Shown here: positions 28,224-37,740 of the stretch, in pieces
How the letters are laid out: the number at the start of each line of letters is the position of its first letter
How positions within the stretch are numbered: position 1 is the first letter of the stretch
Assembly (NCBI GenBank): GCA_052103595.1
Contig: JBQEKC010000001.1
Location: 1 to 64,000, forward strand
Direction: 5' to 3'
Length of the DNA: 64,000 nucleotides
Source: CAMEGH01 sp052103595
GTDB lineage: Bacteria; Patescibacteriota; Saccharimonadia; Saccharimonadales; Saccharimonadaceae
Notes under the pieces: generated by a model
What the model saw: the letters and a program-made list of their open reading frames with translations, nothing else
The model's database searches: none
Told to the model about the DNA's origin: nothing
Made by a program: the position numbers and the translations under genes

Positions 28224-28407
28224 CAAACGTTTGAGCGGCTATCACCCGCGAGTTTTGGGAAGAACAGCAACTGCTTACTAGACCCCAACGTGCACGCCAC
28301 GACAGAGCGAACAACTGAGTGCGAAAAGGTAATCCCTTCTTCGAAACTGGATGGTACCGTCTGGGGCAACCCGGATTCCAGTGGTGAAGAAGGGATTTTA
28401 TATTTTT
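28224..28407 (+). promoter_or_regulatory. T-box riboswitch (isoleucine)
   Basis: This leader has the parts of a T-box. A short stem I with GCGG/CCGC encloses a loop with ATC, the Ile specifier codon (28241-28243). The conserved T-box bulge region TGGATGGTACCGTC lies at 28348-28361. A terminator hairpin pairs AATCCCTTCTTC (28331-28342) with GAAGAAGGGATT (28386-28397), plus ACTGG/CCAGT inside, followed by TTTTATATTTTT. Uncharged tRNA-Ile would favour the antiterminator and let ileS be read. The very short stem I resembles the actinobacterial ileS T-boxes, but those act on translation and this one appears to control transcription termination. Confidence 0.87.
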
Positions 28408-28425
28408 AGTAAATAAGGAGTTGGC

Positions 28426-31416
28426 ATGAAATTCAAACACGGAACCCGCCGTCGCGCGCTTGCATACGAACAAGATTGGGTGCAGCGCTGGAAGGAAAAC
28501 GATACATTTAACAAATCGGTTGAGCAGCGCTCGGCGGATGACGCTTATGTATTTTACGACGGCCCGCCGTTCATTACCGGTGTGCCGCACCACGGTACGC
28601 TCCTAAGTAGTATCGTAAAGGATGCCGTGCCGCGCTACTGGACAATGAAGGGCAAGCGCGTCGAGCGCCGTTGGGGCTGGGATTGCCACGGCTTGCCGGC
28701 AGAAAACTTTGTTGAAAAGCAACTGAATATTACCGATCGGCGCCAAATTGTTACGAACAGCGATGAGCCTGCGCCGCTCGACAAAGACGGCAACAAGCTC
28801 GAAACCATCAGCCTTGAAACCTACATCAACAAAGCGCGCGAAAGTATGGTCGCCAACAGCGAAACATGGGAAGGGGTGATTGACCGAATTGGCCGCTGGG
28901 TTGATTTTAAGGGTGCGTATCGCACCATGGACAAAACATTCATGGAAAGTGTGTGGTGGGCGTTTAAAAAGCTGTACGAAGACGGCAAAATTTACGAGGG
29001 CGAGAAGGTGTTGATGTACGATACTAAGTTTGCCACGCCGGTCAGCAAAAATGAAGTGACGATGGATAACGATGCGTATCAAACCGTGACTGATCCGAGC
29101 GTGTACGTAAAGTTTAAGCTTGAAGGTGGCGCTACGCTACTTGCCTGGAGCACTACGCCGTGGACGTTGCCAGCAAACTTGATGTTAGCGGTAAACCCAG
29201 ATTTGACGTACTGCGAAGTGAAAGTGGGCGATGAGCAGTTTATTCTGGCAGAAGAGGCATTCGAGCGGGTGCTACAAGACGAAAAACATAAACCACTCGA
29301 ATACGAAGTGCTACGTTCATTTGCGGGTAGCGAATTGGTTGGCAAAAAATATACGCCAATCGACACAGAATCTACCTGGCCTACAAACGACGCCGTACAC
29401 AAAGTGTATGCGGCAGATTTTGTTTCGCACGAATCTGGTACAGGCATCGTGCACGTCGCGCCAGCCTATGGTGAGGATGACTTCGAGCTTGCCAAAAGCA
29501 TGGGTGTGGGTGCCTTCCATGTGATCGACGACAATGGCTTTTATACCGACACACGCTACAAAGGGCTTGAGGTGTGGGATAACAACAAATTTATCGCCAA
29601 AGATTTGAAAGAACGCGGCGCCATCTGGAAAATCGACTACATCCGCCACGAATACCCGTTCAATCCTCGCAGCAAACAGCGCATTATGTACCGCGCGATT
29701 CCAAGTTGGTTTTTTGCCATCCAGGGCCAAAAACCACTGATGTTGGAGCAAAACGAAAACATCAACTGGTTTCCGCCACACTTAAAACACGGCCGTTTTC
29801 ATAAAAATATCGAGCAGGCGCCTGATTGGAATCTATCGCGCGACCGTTTTTGGGCCACAGCGATGCCGGTATGGAAGGGCGATAAAGGCAGCGTAAAAGT
29901 TATCGGTAGCTACGCCGAGCTAAAGGAACTTAGCGGCGTCGAGCTAGAAGATTACCACCGTCCATGGGTGGACGACATCACCTTTGATATCGACGGCGAA
30001 ACCTTTACGCGTGTCGATAAAGTGCTGGATTGCTGGTTTGAAAGCGGCTCGATGCCGTTTGCGCAGTTCCATTATCCGTTCGAAAATAAGGCAAAATTCG
30101 AGGCCAACTTTCCGGGCGATTTCATTGTGGAATACGTAGGACAGGTACGCGCGTGGTTTTATTATGTGCACGCCGTAAATACTGCGCTGGCAGACGCTGG
30201 CGCCTTTGGTGAAACGGCCAAAAAAGGCCACAAAAACGCTTTTAAAAACGTGATTACCACGGGCGTCGTGGCCGGCAACGATGGCCGCAAAATGAGCAAG
30301 TCGCTCGGTAATTTTACCGATCCAAACGAACTGATGGATAAATTTAGCGGCGACAGTTTGCGCTTTTTGCTGCTAAACAGCCCGCTCCTTAACGGCGAAG
30401 ATTTTAGCCTGCAAGACAAAGACGTCGGCGACGTGGCGCGCAAGCTTAGTATGGTGTGGAACATGTATGATTTCTTCACGATGTATGCGGAAGTTGACGG
30501 CTGGGAATATCACGCCGAAAAGGCGACGGATATCAACCCAGACGACGTTTCAAACCCGCTTGATATTTGGATTATCAGCCGCGTTCATCAGCTAAACGAA
30601 CGCATCACAAAACACATGGATGAATACAATATTCCCGACGCTATGGCTGATATTTTGCCATTTTTGGACGACGCCAGCAACTGGTATGTGCGCCGTAGTC
30701 GCCGCCGTTTTTGGAAGAGCGAAGACGACGGGGACAAAAACGAAGCGTACAAAACCCTGCATTATGTGCTGCTAAAACTGAGCCTACTTTTGGCGCCATT
30801 TACGCCATTTTTGGCCGAAGAACTGTACCACAATTTGGGCGGTAAAAACGAATCGGTGCACCTTGAAGATTGGCCAACAAACTACGCGGTGAACCAGGCG
30901 GTGCTTGATGACATGAGTGAAGTTCGCGGGCTGATTAACGAAGGCTTAAGCCAGCGCGCCAAAGAAGGTGTAAAAGTGCGCCAGCCACTGCAAACCTTTA
31001 CGATTTGTGGCCAAAACGCGCAAAAAATTGCCAGCTACGAAGACGTTTTTGCAGAAGAATTGAACGTAAAATCGGTGCAGTTTGATTCGTCCACAAAAAC
31101 GCAAGACGCGCGCAAAACCACCGAAGGATCGCTTGATTTTGCCATCACGCCAGCACTAAAGCGCGAAGGCTTGATGCGCGAAGTGGTGCGCCACGTGCAG
31201 GCGGCGCGCAAAAAAGCCGGGCTAAATGTGGACGACCGAATTGCACTACAGCTAACGGCAGAAGACGAAGATCTGCAGGCGGCTATTGCTGAACACACGA
31301 CCGTGATCGAACAAGAAACGTTGGGCGCGCTCACAGAGGCGCTAGAAGATGCACTCTACACAACAGACGCAAAAATCGAAGGCATGGTGCTGGCTATCGC
31401 GCTATCGAAGGCGTAA
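28426..31416 (+). CDS. ileS: isoleucyl-tRNA synthetase, type 2
   Basis: This 996-residue class I synthetase charges tRNA-Ile. HIGH motif variant PHHG at 54-57, KMSKS at 622-626, a CP1 editing domain with TTPWTLPANL and GTGIVHVAPAYGEDD, and an anticodon-binding domain. The sequence around FYDGPPFITGVPHHG and RRWGWDCHGLPAE matches type 2 (eukaryote-like) IleRS, a group often insensitive to mupirocin, and there is no C-terminal zinc finger. It is the only gene behind the T-box; the start follows AAGGAG with 6-base spacing. Confidence 0.95.
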   Translation: MKFKHGTRRRALAYEQDWVQRWKENDTFNKSVEQRSADDAYVFYDGPPFITGVPHHGTLLSSIVKDAVPRYWTMKGKRVERRWGWDCHGLPAENFVEKQLNITDRRQIVTNSDEPAPLDKDGNKLETISLETYINKARESMVANSETWEGVIDRIGRWVDFKGAYRTMDKTFMESVWWAFKKLYEDGKIYEGEKVLMYDTKFATPVSKNEVTMDNDAYQTVTDPSVYVKFKLEGGATLLAWSTTPWTLPANLMLAVNPDLTYCEVKVGDEQFILAEEAFERVLQDEKHKPLEYEVLRSFAGSELVGKKYTPIDTESTWPTNDAVHKVYAADFVSHESGTGIVHVAPAYGEDDFELAKSMGVGAFHVIDDNGFYTDTRYKGLEVWDNNKFIAKDLKERGAIWKIDYIRHEYPFNPRSKQRIMYRAIPSWFFAIQGQKPLMLEQNENINWFPPHLKHGRFHKNIEQAPDWNLSRDRFWATAMPVWKGDKGSVKVIGSYAELKELSGVELEDYHRPWVDDITFDIDGETFTRVDKVLDCWFESGSMPFAQFHYPFENKAKFEANFPGDFIVEYVGQVRAWFYYVHAVNTALADAGAFGETAKKGHKNAFKNVITTGVVAGNDGRKMSKSLGNFTDPNELMDKFSGDSLRFLLLNSPLLNGEDFSLQDKDVGDVARKLSMVWNMYDFFTMYAEVDGWEYHAEKATDINPDDVSNPLDIWIISRVHQLNERITKHMDEYNIPDAMADILPFLDDASNWYVRRSRRRFWKSEDDGDKNEAYKTLHYVLLKLSLLLAPFTPFLAEELYHNLGGKNESVHLEDWPTNYAVNQAVLDDMSEVRGLINEGLSQRAKEGVKVRQPLQTFTICGQNAQKIASYEDVFAEELNVKSVQFDSSTKTQDARKTTEGSLDFAITPALKREGLMREVVRHVQAARKKAGLNVDDRIALQLTAEDEDLQAAIAEHTTVIEQETLGALTEALEDALYTTDAKIEGMVLAIALSKA

Positions 31417-31678
31417 TAGTTACTAAAAGATGCTCACCTCGCAATAATTGGTGCCGAGTTGGGCGTAAAATCTTATTTATAGTGAACACTAGAGGCTGAT
31501 ATGATGCCAATGATGGGGAAGCGAGAGGGCAAGTTCTACCGTTTTGGCATGCGCCCGCCGGCGCCAAGGCACGCGTCAAGCGAATCATAACCAGTAAAGT
31601 TTCTGGTTTGGTTGTAGTATGTCGTGCCTGGTGCGTGGCAAATGCCGTTTCGGCTGAGCTTTACGACTCCGTACGAGC
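31417..31678 (+). other. non-coding or decayed stretch before galE remnant
   Basis: No intact gene. A 30-codon frame at 31501-31590 (MMPMMGKREG...) has no recognisable match. This may be the degraded front part of the galE fragment that follows, but I cannot recover GalE motifs from it. Confidence 0.4.
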
Positions 31679-31981
31679 TTGGCGCAGGTTGAGGTGGCGG
31701 CGATTAACCACCTACACCACGCCGATGAATACAAGGCGTACAATATTGGTACAGGCAAGGGCGTTTCGGTGTTAGAACTGATTACGGCGTTTGGCGAAGC
31801 GGCGGGCGAGCCGGTTCCGTACGAGATAGTGGCGCGGCGGCCAGGCGACGTGGCGGCGTGTTATGCCAACCCTGCATTGGCCGAGCGTGAACTTGGCTGG
31901 AAGGCCGAGCTAGATATTCGCCAGGCGTGCGAAGATAGCTGGCGCTGGCAATCCCAAAACCCAGGCGGTTATCGCTTGTGA
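31679..31981 (+). pseudogene. galE: C-terminal remnant of UDP-glucose 4-epimerase
   Basis: About 100 residues match the last third of GalE: LAQVEVAAINHL corresponds to the region after the family motif RDYIHVxDLA, then YNIGTGKGVSVLEL, RRPGDVAACYANP and ERELGWKAE, all typical of the SDR epimerase C terminus. The NAD-binding N-terminal two thirds (GGAGFIGS, YxxxK) are absent and the region upstream is disrupted. The fragment has no start context. It is a decayed gene near a surface-protein locus. galU, which feeds the same sugar-nucleotide pool, is intact 6 kb downstream. Confidence 0.82.
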
Positions 31982-31982
31982 T

Positions 31983-32010
31983 TGATTTGTTTACTAGAGT
32001 AGCGTATACT
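31983..32010 (+). promoter_or_regulatory. promoter of Ig-like surface protein gene
   Basis: TTGATT and TATACT with 16 bases between. A second -10-like TATAAC is at 32026-32031. Confidence 0.55.
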
Positions 32011-32074
32011 ATAAACCAAATCTGATATAACATCGCATGTGGAGTGTGATAAGGAAGAGCGGGCAATAGATAGT

Positions 32075-35000
32075 ATGGGAATGAATATTCGACAACCAAA
32101 GCGACTAAGTAGGACGCTGATAAGTTTTGTCGCAGTTTTTGCACTGATTATGCAACCGTTTTGGGAAATTAGCTTCCCAGCGGCCTTCGCGGTTAGTAGC
32201 AATATTGCAAAGATTGAATTAGAGGCGGGGGCTTCTCAAGAAGTTAAGGTTGACACTCGATCAGCTCAAGTGCCTGAGCAGTCAGCAGTAAATCCAGAAA
32301 TTACCGCACTTAAACCTGTATTGTGGAGTGGCGATAACTACAAGGGCATTAGTATCGACACAAGGTTTGTTAATGTGACAGACCTTCAGGGTGCAACAAT
32401 TACTGTTAACCGCGCAGGTGGTTCTACAGTTACAAAGACAATGAAGCAGGCACGAATTGATGCTATAAACGCAGCAAACGGTGCTGCATTGTCGCTTACA
32501 GTGCCATTTACTATTCAGGAAATGACATATAGCGAGGCTGATAGTGGTTCCTGGAGTCTGCCAAGTACTAAAGAATGGACTACCGCTACAGCGCCAATCT
32601 CGGTAGAAATTAGCTTTGTTTTTGCAGATAGCAGCAAGAATGTTAACGAAACAGCTCAAATGAATAACAGGGGTATTGATTATATCTCGCTCCTTCCACC
32701 AGTTGATAGCACTCCACAAACTACACTGGTAACACCTACTGGTGTTGTTGGTAGTAAGTTTAAGATTACTGGAACCGCCACAGATAACGAAGCACTTAAT
32801 CGTGTTTATGTACAGCTGGTGAACCGTGAAGATCACAAGCGATATGGCGGAACCACAGTTGGCCTAATCGGTAAGGGCGTAGAAGCTGATTGGTCTGTTG
32901 AATATGATACGAAGAAACAGAATCTACCAGAGGGTCGTTACGCGGCTCACGTAGCAGTGGTAGATATGAAAGGAAACACAAGTTCCCAGGGCTGGTCGGA
33001 GAATTTTGTTGTCGATACTACTGGCCCGGTGTTTAACAGTGTTTCACCGACAACTGGCACGGCAATCAATAAAGATTTTACTGTTACTGCTGACGTAACT
33101 GATAAAGAAGTTGGTGTTCAAAAAATTGCACTATACGTGATTAATACAGAGACAAACAAGAAAGCTCGTGAGTATGCAATGACGAAAGGTGCTGATAATA
33201 AATGGTCTGCGAATGTAAAACTCGCTGATCTCAATGGAGATGCAACATATGACTTACGCTTCCGTGCCGTTGATAGCGTTAATAATGTAACGCATCACAA
33301 TAATAGAGGCGGAGCTTATCTTGTAACTGTCGATACTACTGCTCCGGAAGCCTTGCTAACATCTACTGATATGAACCCAACCGAACTGACGGTTGGTATC
33401 GAAGATGCGCACCCGCAGGGAACGTATGCAGTAAATGTGTACACAAAAGATCGTCAACTAAAGGGAACGATTTGTCGAGGAGATTTTGGAGTAGGCGAGA
33501 CGTCTAGGTCGTGTACAACAGACGTAGAAGTTTTTAAATCACTATCTGACGGTGAGTATTACTTCAAGGCAAATGTTGTCGATGCAGTGGGTAATAACTC
33601 GGCACATGGCGAAGATACAACGGCAATACATCCGTTTACGATTGACCGCACTGCGCCAACAGTTTCTGTAAAGACTGGTGCTGGCGACTCAGTCGGCACA
33701 CACCCGTACTACTCAAAAATCAGCTTTAAGTTGTACGACAAAAACAAGAACCTTAAAGAGGTTGAACTAAATGGCCAAACGTATGTACGTGGTGGTGAAT
33801 GGAATGACCTTAACTGGCAAAATATCCAAAAAAGCCACTTGATAGAAGGCGAGAACACAATTATTGTGCGCGACAAGGTGGGTAACGAATCGTCGCTTGA
33901 GTTTGAGTATGACGTGACTGCGCCAAAAGTGCTAAGCTTGACACATTCAAATAATAATGACAATACGCTTGTAAACACTAACGTTACTTCAACGCTACGA
34001 GTAAGCGAACCTATCCAAACACCAGCGGGCTGGGCTGCCGTTCCGGGTTCAGACAATACCGAATTTACCAAAGTAAGCACGGCAAATAATAAAGGCACAG
34101 TTACAATTACCGACCGCGCGCGCAACATATCGTCGTTCTTTTTTGAAGTAAAACGTATCGACACAACTGAACCAACCTTTAGCGTGCAAGACGGCCAATT
34201 TTTGCAGACAACCAGCCACACGGTAACTATCTTTGAAAATAACATTAGCCACGTAGAGGTAAACGGCCAGCGCGTACAACACGCCGGCAATAAGCCATAT
34301 ACTATTACACTAAACGGCGAGGACAGCTACACAATAGTTGCGTACGACAAGGCCGGCAACAGCAATACTGTAACAGTGGTGCTTGATGCGACTGCACCAG
34401 CTGCGATGCTTAATATGGCAAATGGCGAGGTTACAAATGGCGCAACAAACTTTATTGTTAGTGCGGCAGATGGCGGCGCTGGATTGCGTAACGTTGCGGC
34501 GATTATTACCAACAGCGAAGGTGTAGCGATGCGGCCAACGTGCGTAAATGACGCAATTGGCGGGCTTGCAAGTTACAATCTTGAGTGCGATCTTTCCGGC
34601 TTAGCAGATGACGTATACACCATTTACGGCCACGCTATCGATCGTGCCGGTAACCGTATTGGCTTTAGTGAAGTGAACATTACAATTGACCGCACGACTG
34701 GCGCTAATACTGAGAGCGAAGGCAGCGGCGGTGGTAAGACGTTCACTCCAGTTAACGCTAGTCCTCTCAATGCAGAGCCTCTTACTATTATGTCGCGCGG
34801 GCTTGATTCGCCACTCACGGCAACAACTTCGGCGGCAACATTAAGTGGTGTATTTGGCCTTTCAATAGCAACGGCACTTGCGCAAACGGCCACAACGCCA
34901 CAAACCCAAGCAATTACCTCTGCTAACGAAGAGGTTCTTGGGCTAAACACCGGCGTAAGCGAAGGAAGTGTACTTGGTGCTAGCACCGAAGCAGACGAAG

Positions 35001-35281
35001 GATGGTCGCTCGTGAATGCAGCTGCGGCAGTTCTTACGACATTCCTTAGCCTTGTAGCTTTGGCTGGTCTTCGCCGTAAAACGGGCGAAGAGGGCGGCCG
35101 CTCAGCACTGCGCGTCTTTACAATTATTCCGGCAGCAGTGGCTATTGTCGCGTTTTTTGCCACCGAAACACTTTCGGCACAGATGACATGGGTAAACCTT
35201 TGGACATGGCTTTTTGCGGCGGCGGTTGTTTTGCAGATTATTTTGCTCGCACTTGCCCGACGTTCGCCAGAACACGAATAA
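32075..35281 (+). CDS. large Ig-like repeat surface protein
   Basis: About 1068 residues. An N-terminal signal peptide (RTLISFVAVFALIMQPF...AFA) is followed by around seven immunoglobulin-like modules joined by the linker D-x-T-x-P (DTTGP, DTTAP, DRTAP, DVTAP, DTTEP, DATAP). Near the C terminus a Gly/Thr-rich linker with two VLG motifs leads to three membrane helices (about residues 975-1060) and a charged tail. This is the layout of an outward-facing adhesin held by C-terminal helices. The start is uncertain: I prefer the ATG at 32075 before MGMNIRQPKR; a GTG at 32039 would be leaderless from the second -10. It is probably involved in surface contact, possibly with the host bacterium. Confidence 0.82.
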   Translation: MGMNIRQPKRLSRTLISFVAVFALIMQPFWEISFPAAFAVSSNIAKIELEAGASQEVKVDTRSAQVPEQSAVNPEITALKPVLWSGDNYKGISIDTRFVNVTDLQGATITVNRAGGSTVTKTMKQARIDAINAANGAALSLTVPFTIQEMTYSEADSGSWSLPSTKEWTTATAPISVEISFVFADSSKNVNETAQMNNRGIDYISLLPPVDSTPQTTLVTPTGVVGSKFKITGTATDNEALNRVYVQLVNREDHKRYGGTTVGLIGKGVEADWSVEYDTKKQNLPEGRYAAHVAVVDMKGNTSSQGWSENFVVDTTGPVFNSVSPTTGTAINKDFTVTADVTDKEVGVQKIALYVINTETNKKAREYAMTKGADNKWSANVKLADLNGDATYDLRFRAVDSVNNVTHHNNRGGAYLVTVDTTAPEALLTSTDMNPTELTVGIEDAHPQGTYAVNVYTKDRQLKGTICRGDFGVGETSRSCTTDVEVFKSLSDGEYYFKANVVDAVGNNSAHGEDTTAIHPFTIDRTAPTVSVKTGAGDSVGTHPYYSKISFKLYDKNKNLKEVELNGQTYVRGGEWNDLNWQNIQKSHLIEGENTIIVRDKVGNESSLEFEYDVTAPKVLSLTHSNNNDNTLVNTNVTSTLRVSEPIQTPAGWAAVPGSDNTEFTKVSTANNKGTVTITDRARNISSFFFEVKRIDTTEPTFSVQDGQFLQTTSHTVTIFENNISHVEVNGQRVQHAGNKPYTITLNGEDSYTIVAYDKAGNSNTVTVVLDATAPAAMLNMANGEVTNGATNFIVSAADGGAGLRNVAAIITNSEGVAMRPTCVNDAIGGLASYNLECDLSGLADDVYTIYGHAIDRAGNRIGFSEVNITIDRTTGANTESEGSGGGKTFTPVNASPLNAEPLTIMSRGLDSPLTATTSAATLSGVFGLSIATALAQTATTPQTQAITSANEEVLGLNTGVSEGSVLGASTEADEGWSLVNAAAAVLTTFLSLVALAGLRRKTGEEGGRSALRVFTIIPAAVAIVAFFATETLSAQMTWVNLWTWLFAAAVVLQIILLALARRSPEHE

Positions 35282-35295
35282 CAGTTTTTTCGGCC

Positions 35296-35327
35296 AAAGA
35301 ACCTCTCTTGACGGGAGGTTCTTTTTT
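35296..35327 (+). terminator. terminator after Ig-like protein gene
   Basis: A 10-bp stem AAAGAACCTC/GAGGTTCTTT followed by T residues, 14 bases after the stop codon. Confidence 0.85.
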
Positions 35328-35354
35328 GTGAATGATATGCTATACTAACGACAA

Positions 35355-36260
35355 ATGATAAAAAACAAACAGTCGCAAAAAAAGGCACCACGTTCGCCCC
35401 TTCGCCAGCGGTTTCATTTGTTGTTTGTGCCACATGCGCAAAATCAATACCGCCCGCACGCCACCAGAAGTTCGTGGCTTTTGGTGCTTTTTTTGTTTAT
35501 TTTTGCGGCGCCGTTGTTGCAAAATTTGGTTCAAACTGGGGGTGTGCTTGGCCGTACGGTAGATATTTCGGCCGAAACATTGATTGCTTCAACCAATAAA
35601 ACGCGTGCGCAACACGATCGTCCAGCGTTGGTAGTAAACGATAAACTTACTGATGCAGCTGAGCAAAAAGCTCGCGATATGCTCGAACATCAATACTGGG
35701 CACACACATCAGACGAAGGTCTTGACCCGTGGCACTGGGTGAAGCAATCAGGCTACGAATACGCAGTAGCAGGGGAGAATCTTGCAAAAGATTTCAGCAC
35801 GGCAGATGCTGTAGTAACGGCCTGGATGAACTCGCCAGAGCACCGCAAGAACGTGTTAGATGAACGATATCATGATGTGGGTGTCGCGGTAGTGGACGGT
35901 AAGTTCCAAGGGAAAACGGCAACGATTGTCGTGGCACTTTATGGCGCAGAGCGTACATCGCTTTCTGCAGCTGCGGCGCAAGCGTTATCACAGCCCGCCA
36001 TGCTTGCCGCACAACATGGTTCACTAAGCGTTATGGCGCGCATGGGGGTTGGTTTGCAATCGCTCACGCCAACCGCACTTGCGTCGCTTATCATCTTGTT
36101 GATACTTTCGGTCGTATCGCTCATTGCGCATGCGTATCGCGCAAAATTACCGCTTTCTATTCGCCAAAGTTGGCGCAAGCACCATGGTCTGTATAAGGCC
36201 GTTCTCTCTGTTGGAATGGCCGGATTAATCATCCTACTGTTCGGTGGCGGGCAAATTTAA
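35355..36260 (+). CDS. CAP/SCP domain membrane protein
   Basis: A 301-residue protein with an N-terminal membrane segment (about 42-60), an extracellular CAP (cysteine-rich secretory, YkwD-like) domain from about 75 to 195, and two C-terminal helices. CAP hallmarks visible are TRAQHDRPALVVNDKLTDAAEQKA, HQYWAHTSDEGLDPWHWVKQSGY, AGENLAKDF and WMNSPEHRKNVLDERYHDVGVAV. The two His and two Glu of the CAP cavity are present in context. Function in bacteria is mostly unknown; some bind lipids or walls. The ATG lies 8 bases after extended -10 TGCTATACT, so it is probably leaderless. Confidence 0.87.
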   Translation: MIKNKQSQKKAPRSPLRQRFHLLFVPHAQNQYRPHATRSSWLLVLFLFIFAAPLLQNLVQTGGVLGRTVDISAETLIASTNKTRAQHDRPALVVNDKLTDAAEQKARDMLEHQYWAHTSDEGLDPWHWVKQSGYEYAVAGENLAKDFSTADAVVTAWMNSPEHRKNVLDERYHDVGVAVVDGKFQGKTATIVVALYGAERTSLSAAAAQALSQPAMLAAQHGSLSVMARMGVGLQSLTPTALASLIILLILSVVSLIAHAYRAKLPLSIRQSWRKHHGLYKAVLSVGMAGLIILLFGGGQI

Positions 36261-36316
36261 CTGTATTCTCAATTCAACGCGTCAGTGGTACTATAAGAGT
36301 AACAATAAGGAGGCGT

Positions 36317-37612
36317 ATGAAACGTATTATCACAAGTGTATTGATGGCTGGATGTGTAGGCATGCTGTTTGCTGTTGGCTTTGGTGCACCAGCACAAGCA
36401 TGGTCACCGCAGATAAAAGGCGGCGAAACGGTTACGATCAAAAAAGATGAAACACATAAAGGTTCCCTGTATGTAACAGGTGACAGCGTAAAAATTGACG
36501 GAACAGTTGAAGGCGATGTGTACTGCGGAGCACGAACCGTAGAGATTACTGGTACGATTGAAGGTAGTGTTTCGTGTGCGGCACAAGAACTGAAAGTGAG
36601 CGGAACGGTTGAACAGGGTGTTCGTTTGGCGGGGCAGGACGTTGCGATTGAAGGTGTCGTGAACGGCGATGTATCTGTTGCAGGGCAGATTGTCCAAGTT
36701 GCTGAAGCAGCTCGTGTAGGTGGCGATGTGAACGGCTACGCACAGGCAGTTACGATTGACGGTGTAGTGCAAGGCGGGCTTCGCTTGGGCGCCGAGAAGA
36801 TGACGCTCAACGGTACCGTTGGCGCAGCAAGCGACATCGTAACACAGTCACTGACATTTGGTGAAAATGGCCAGTTTAAGAGTAATCTTGATTACAGTGC
36901 TAGCCAAGAACTCTCTATAAATGACGGCAACGTTGCGGGTGACGTAACCTACAACACACAAGAAGCAACCGCCACAAGTAGCGATATGCTGATGACCTTA
37001 GCGCTCATTGCCGGTACTTTTATTTTTACTGGCATGGTAATTGCAGCAGCGTTACCGCAGTTTGTCGAACGTTCAAGTCGTCGTGCGAAGGGCGCATTTG
37101 GCCAAACGCTGCTAGCGGGAAGTGCGGTTGTTTTTGTGACGCCAATCGTAGCAACGCTCTTTTTGATTAGCTACTTTGGCATGTTCCTTGGCATCGTACT
37201 CCTGTTCGTGTGGGCGGTAACACTAATGTTAAGCGGCGTGTTCTTCGCGTACTATCTTGGCGCAATTATTCTACAAAACAGCCAAAACATCCTTGTGCGC
37301 ATGCTGTGTGGGCTTGTGCTACTTGCGGCGCTCTGGTTGATTCCAATCGTGCAGATTATTGCCATTTTTGCCACGATTATTGTTGGAACAGGCCTGCTTG
37401 TGCGCACACTCTTTGATGGGCAGTTTGATAATTTCCGCTACACGCTCGCGCCATTGCCACCAAAACCAGCAATGCCAGTTGCACTGGGTGGTGAGCCAAA
37501 GAAGGCAGATCTTGAAACACCTCGTCCTATCGCAAAAAAGACTACGATAAAAAAGGCCACGACCAAGAAGCCTGGTACAAAAAAGAAAACACCACCGAAA
37601 GAGAAAAAGTAA
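36317..37612 (+). CDS. bactofilin-like beta-solenoid membrane protein
   Basis: A 431-residue protein. After a signal peptide (ending APAQA) comes a beta-solenoid of short repeats such as VKIDGTVEGDVYCGA, VEITGTIEGSVSCAA and VAIEGVVNGDVSVAG (about residues 35-205), like bactofilin or polymer-forming cytoskeletal domains but here placed outside. Four membrane helices follow (about 225-375), then a Lys/Thr/Pro-rich cytoplasmic tail (KKTTIKKATTKKPGTKKK). The start follows AAGGAGG. It may form an envelope scaffold; this is inference. A terminator ends the unit. Confidence 0.82.
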   Translation: MKRIITSVLMAGCVGMLFAVGFGAPAQAWSPQIKGGETVTIKKDETHKGSLYVTGDSVKIDGTVEGDVYCGARTVEITGTIEGSVSCAAQELKVSGTVEQGVRLAGQDVAIEGVVNGDVSVAGQIVQVAEAARVGGDVNGYAQAVTIDGVVQGGLRLGAEKMTLNGTVGAASDIVTQSLTFGENGQFKSNLDYSASQELSINDGNVAGDVTYNTQEATATSSDMLMTLALIAGTFIFTGMVIAAALPQFVERSSRRAKGAFGQTLLAGSAVVFVTPIVATLFLISYFGMFLGIVLLFVWAVTLMLSGVFFAYYLGAIILQNSQNILVRMLCGLVLLAALWLIPIVQIIAIFATIIVGTGLLVRTLFDGQFDNFRYTLAPLPPKPAMPVALGGEPKKADLETPRPIAKKTTIKKATTKKPGTKKKTPPKEKK

Positions 37613-37616
37613 ATAA

Positions 37617-37648
37617 TAAAACGCCCGCACTAATGGGCGTTTTATCTT
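37617..37648 (+). terminator. terminator after bactofilin-like gene
   Basis: A 10-bp stem TAAAACGCCC/GGGCGTTTTA followed by TCTT, 4 bases after the stop codon. Confidence 0.8.
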
Positions 37649-37676
37649 AGGTGCTGATAGCTAAAAGAGGGGAGTA

Positions 37677-37705
37677 TTGACTTTTATTACTTTTTATGCT
37701 AATAT
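37677..37705 (+). promoter_or_regulatory. shared-type promoter, copy 1
   Basis: TTGACT (followed by TTT) and TAATAT with 17 bases between; the -10 carries the TGC extension within TATGCTAATAT. It has the same design as the promoters at 39.2, 40.6 and 53.9 kb. Confidence 0.75.
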
Positions 37706-37740
37706 ATAGACATATTGAATGTAAAAACAAAAAAGACACT

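Noticed and set aside
31501..31590. 30-codon frame before the galE remnant
   Set aside because: No recognisable product, weak start context and a surrounding region that looks decayed.
32037..32074. GTG at 32039 as the start of the Ig-like protein
   Set aside because: Possible as a leaderless start, but it would put an acidic stretch before the signal peptide; the ATG at 32075 gives a normal signal sequence. Kept as an alternative only.
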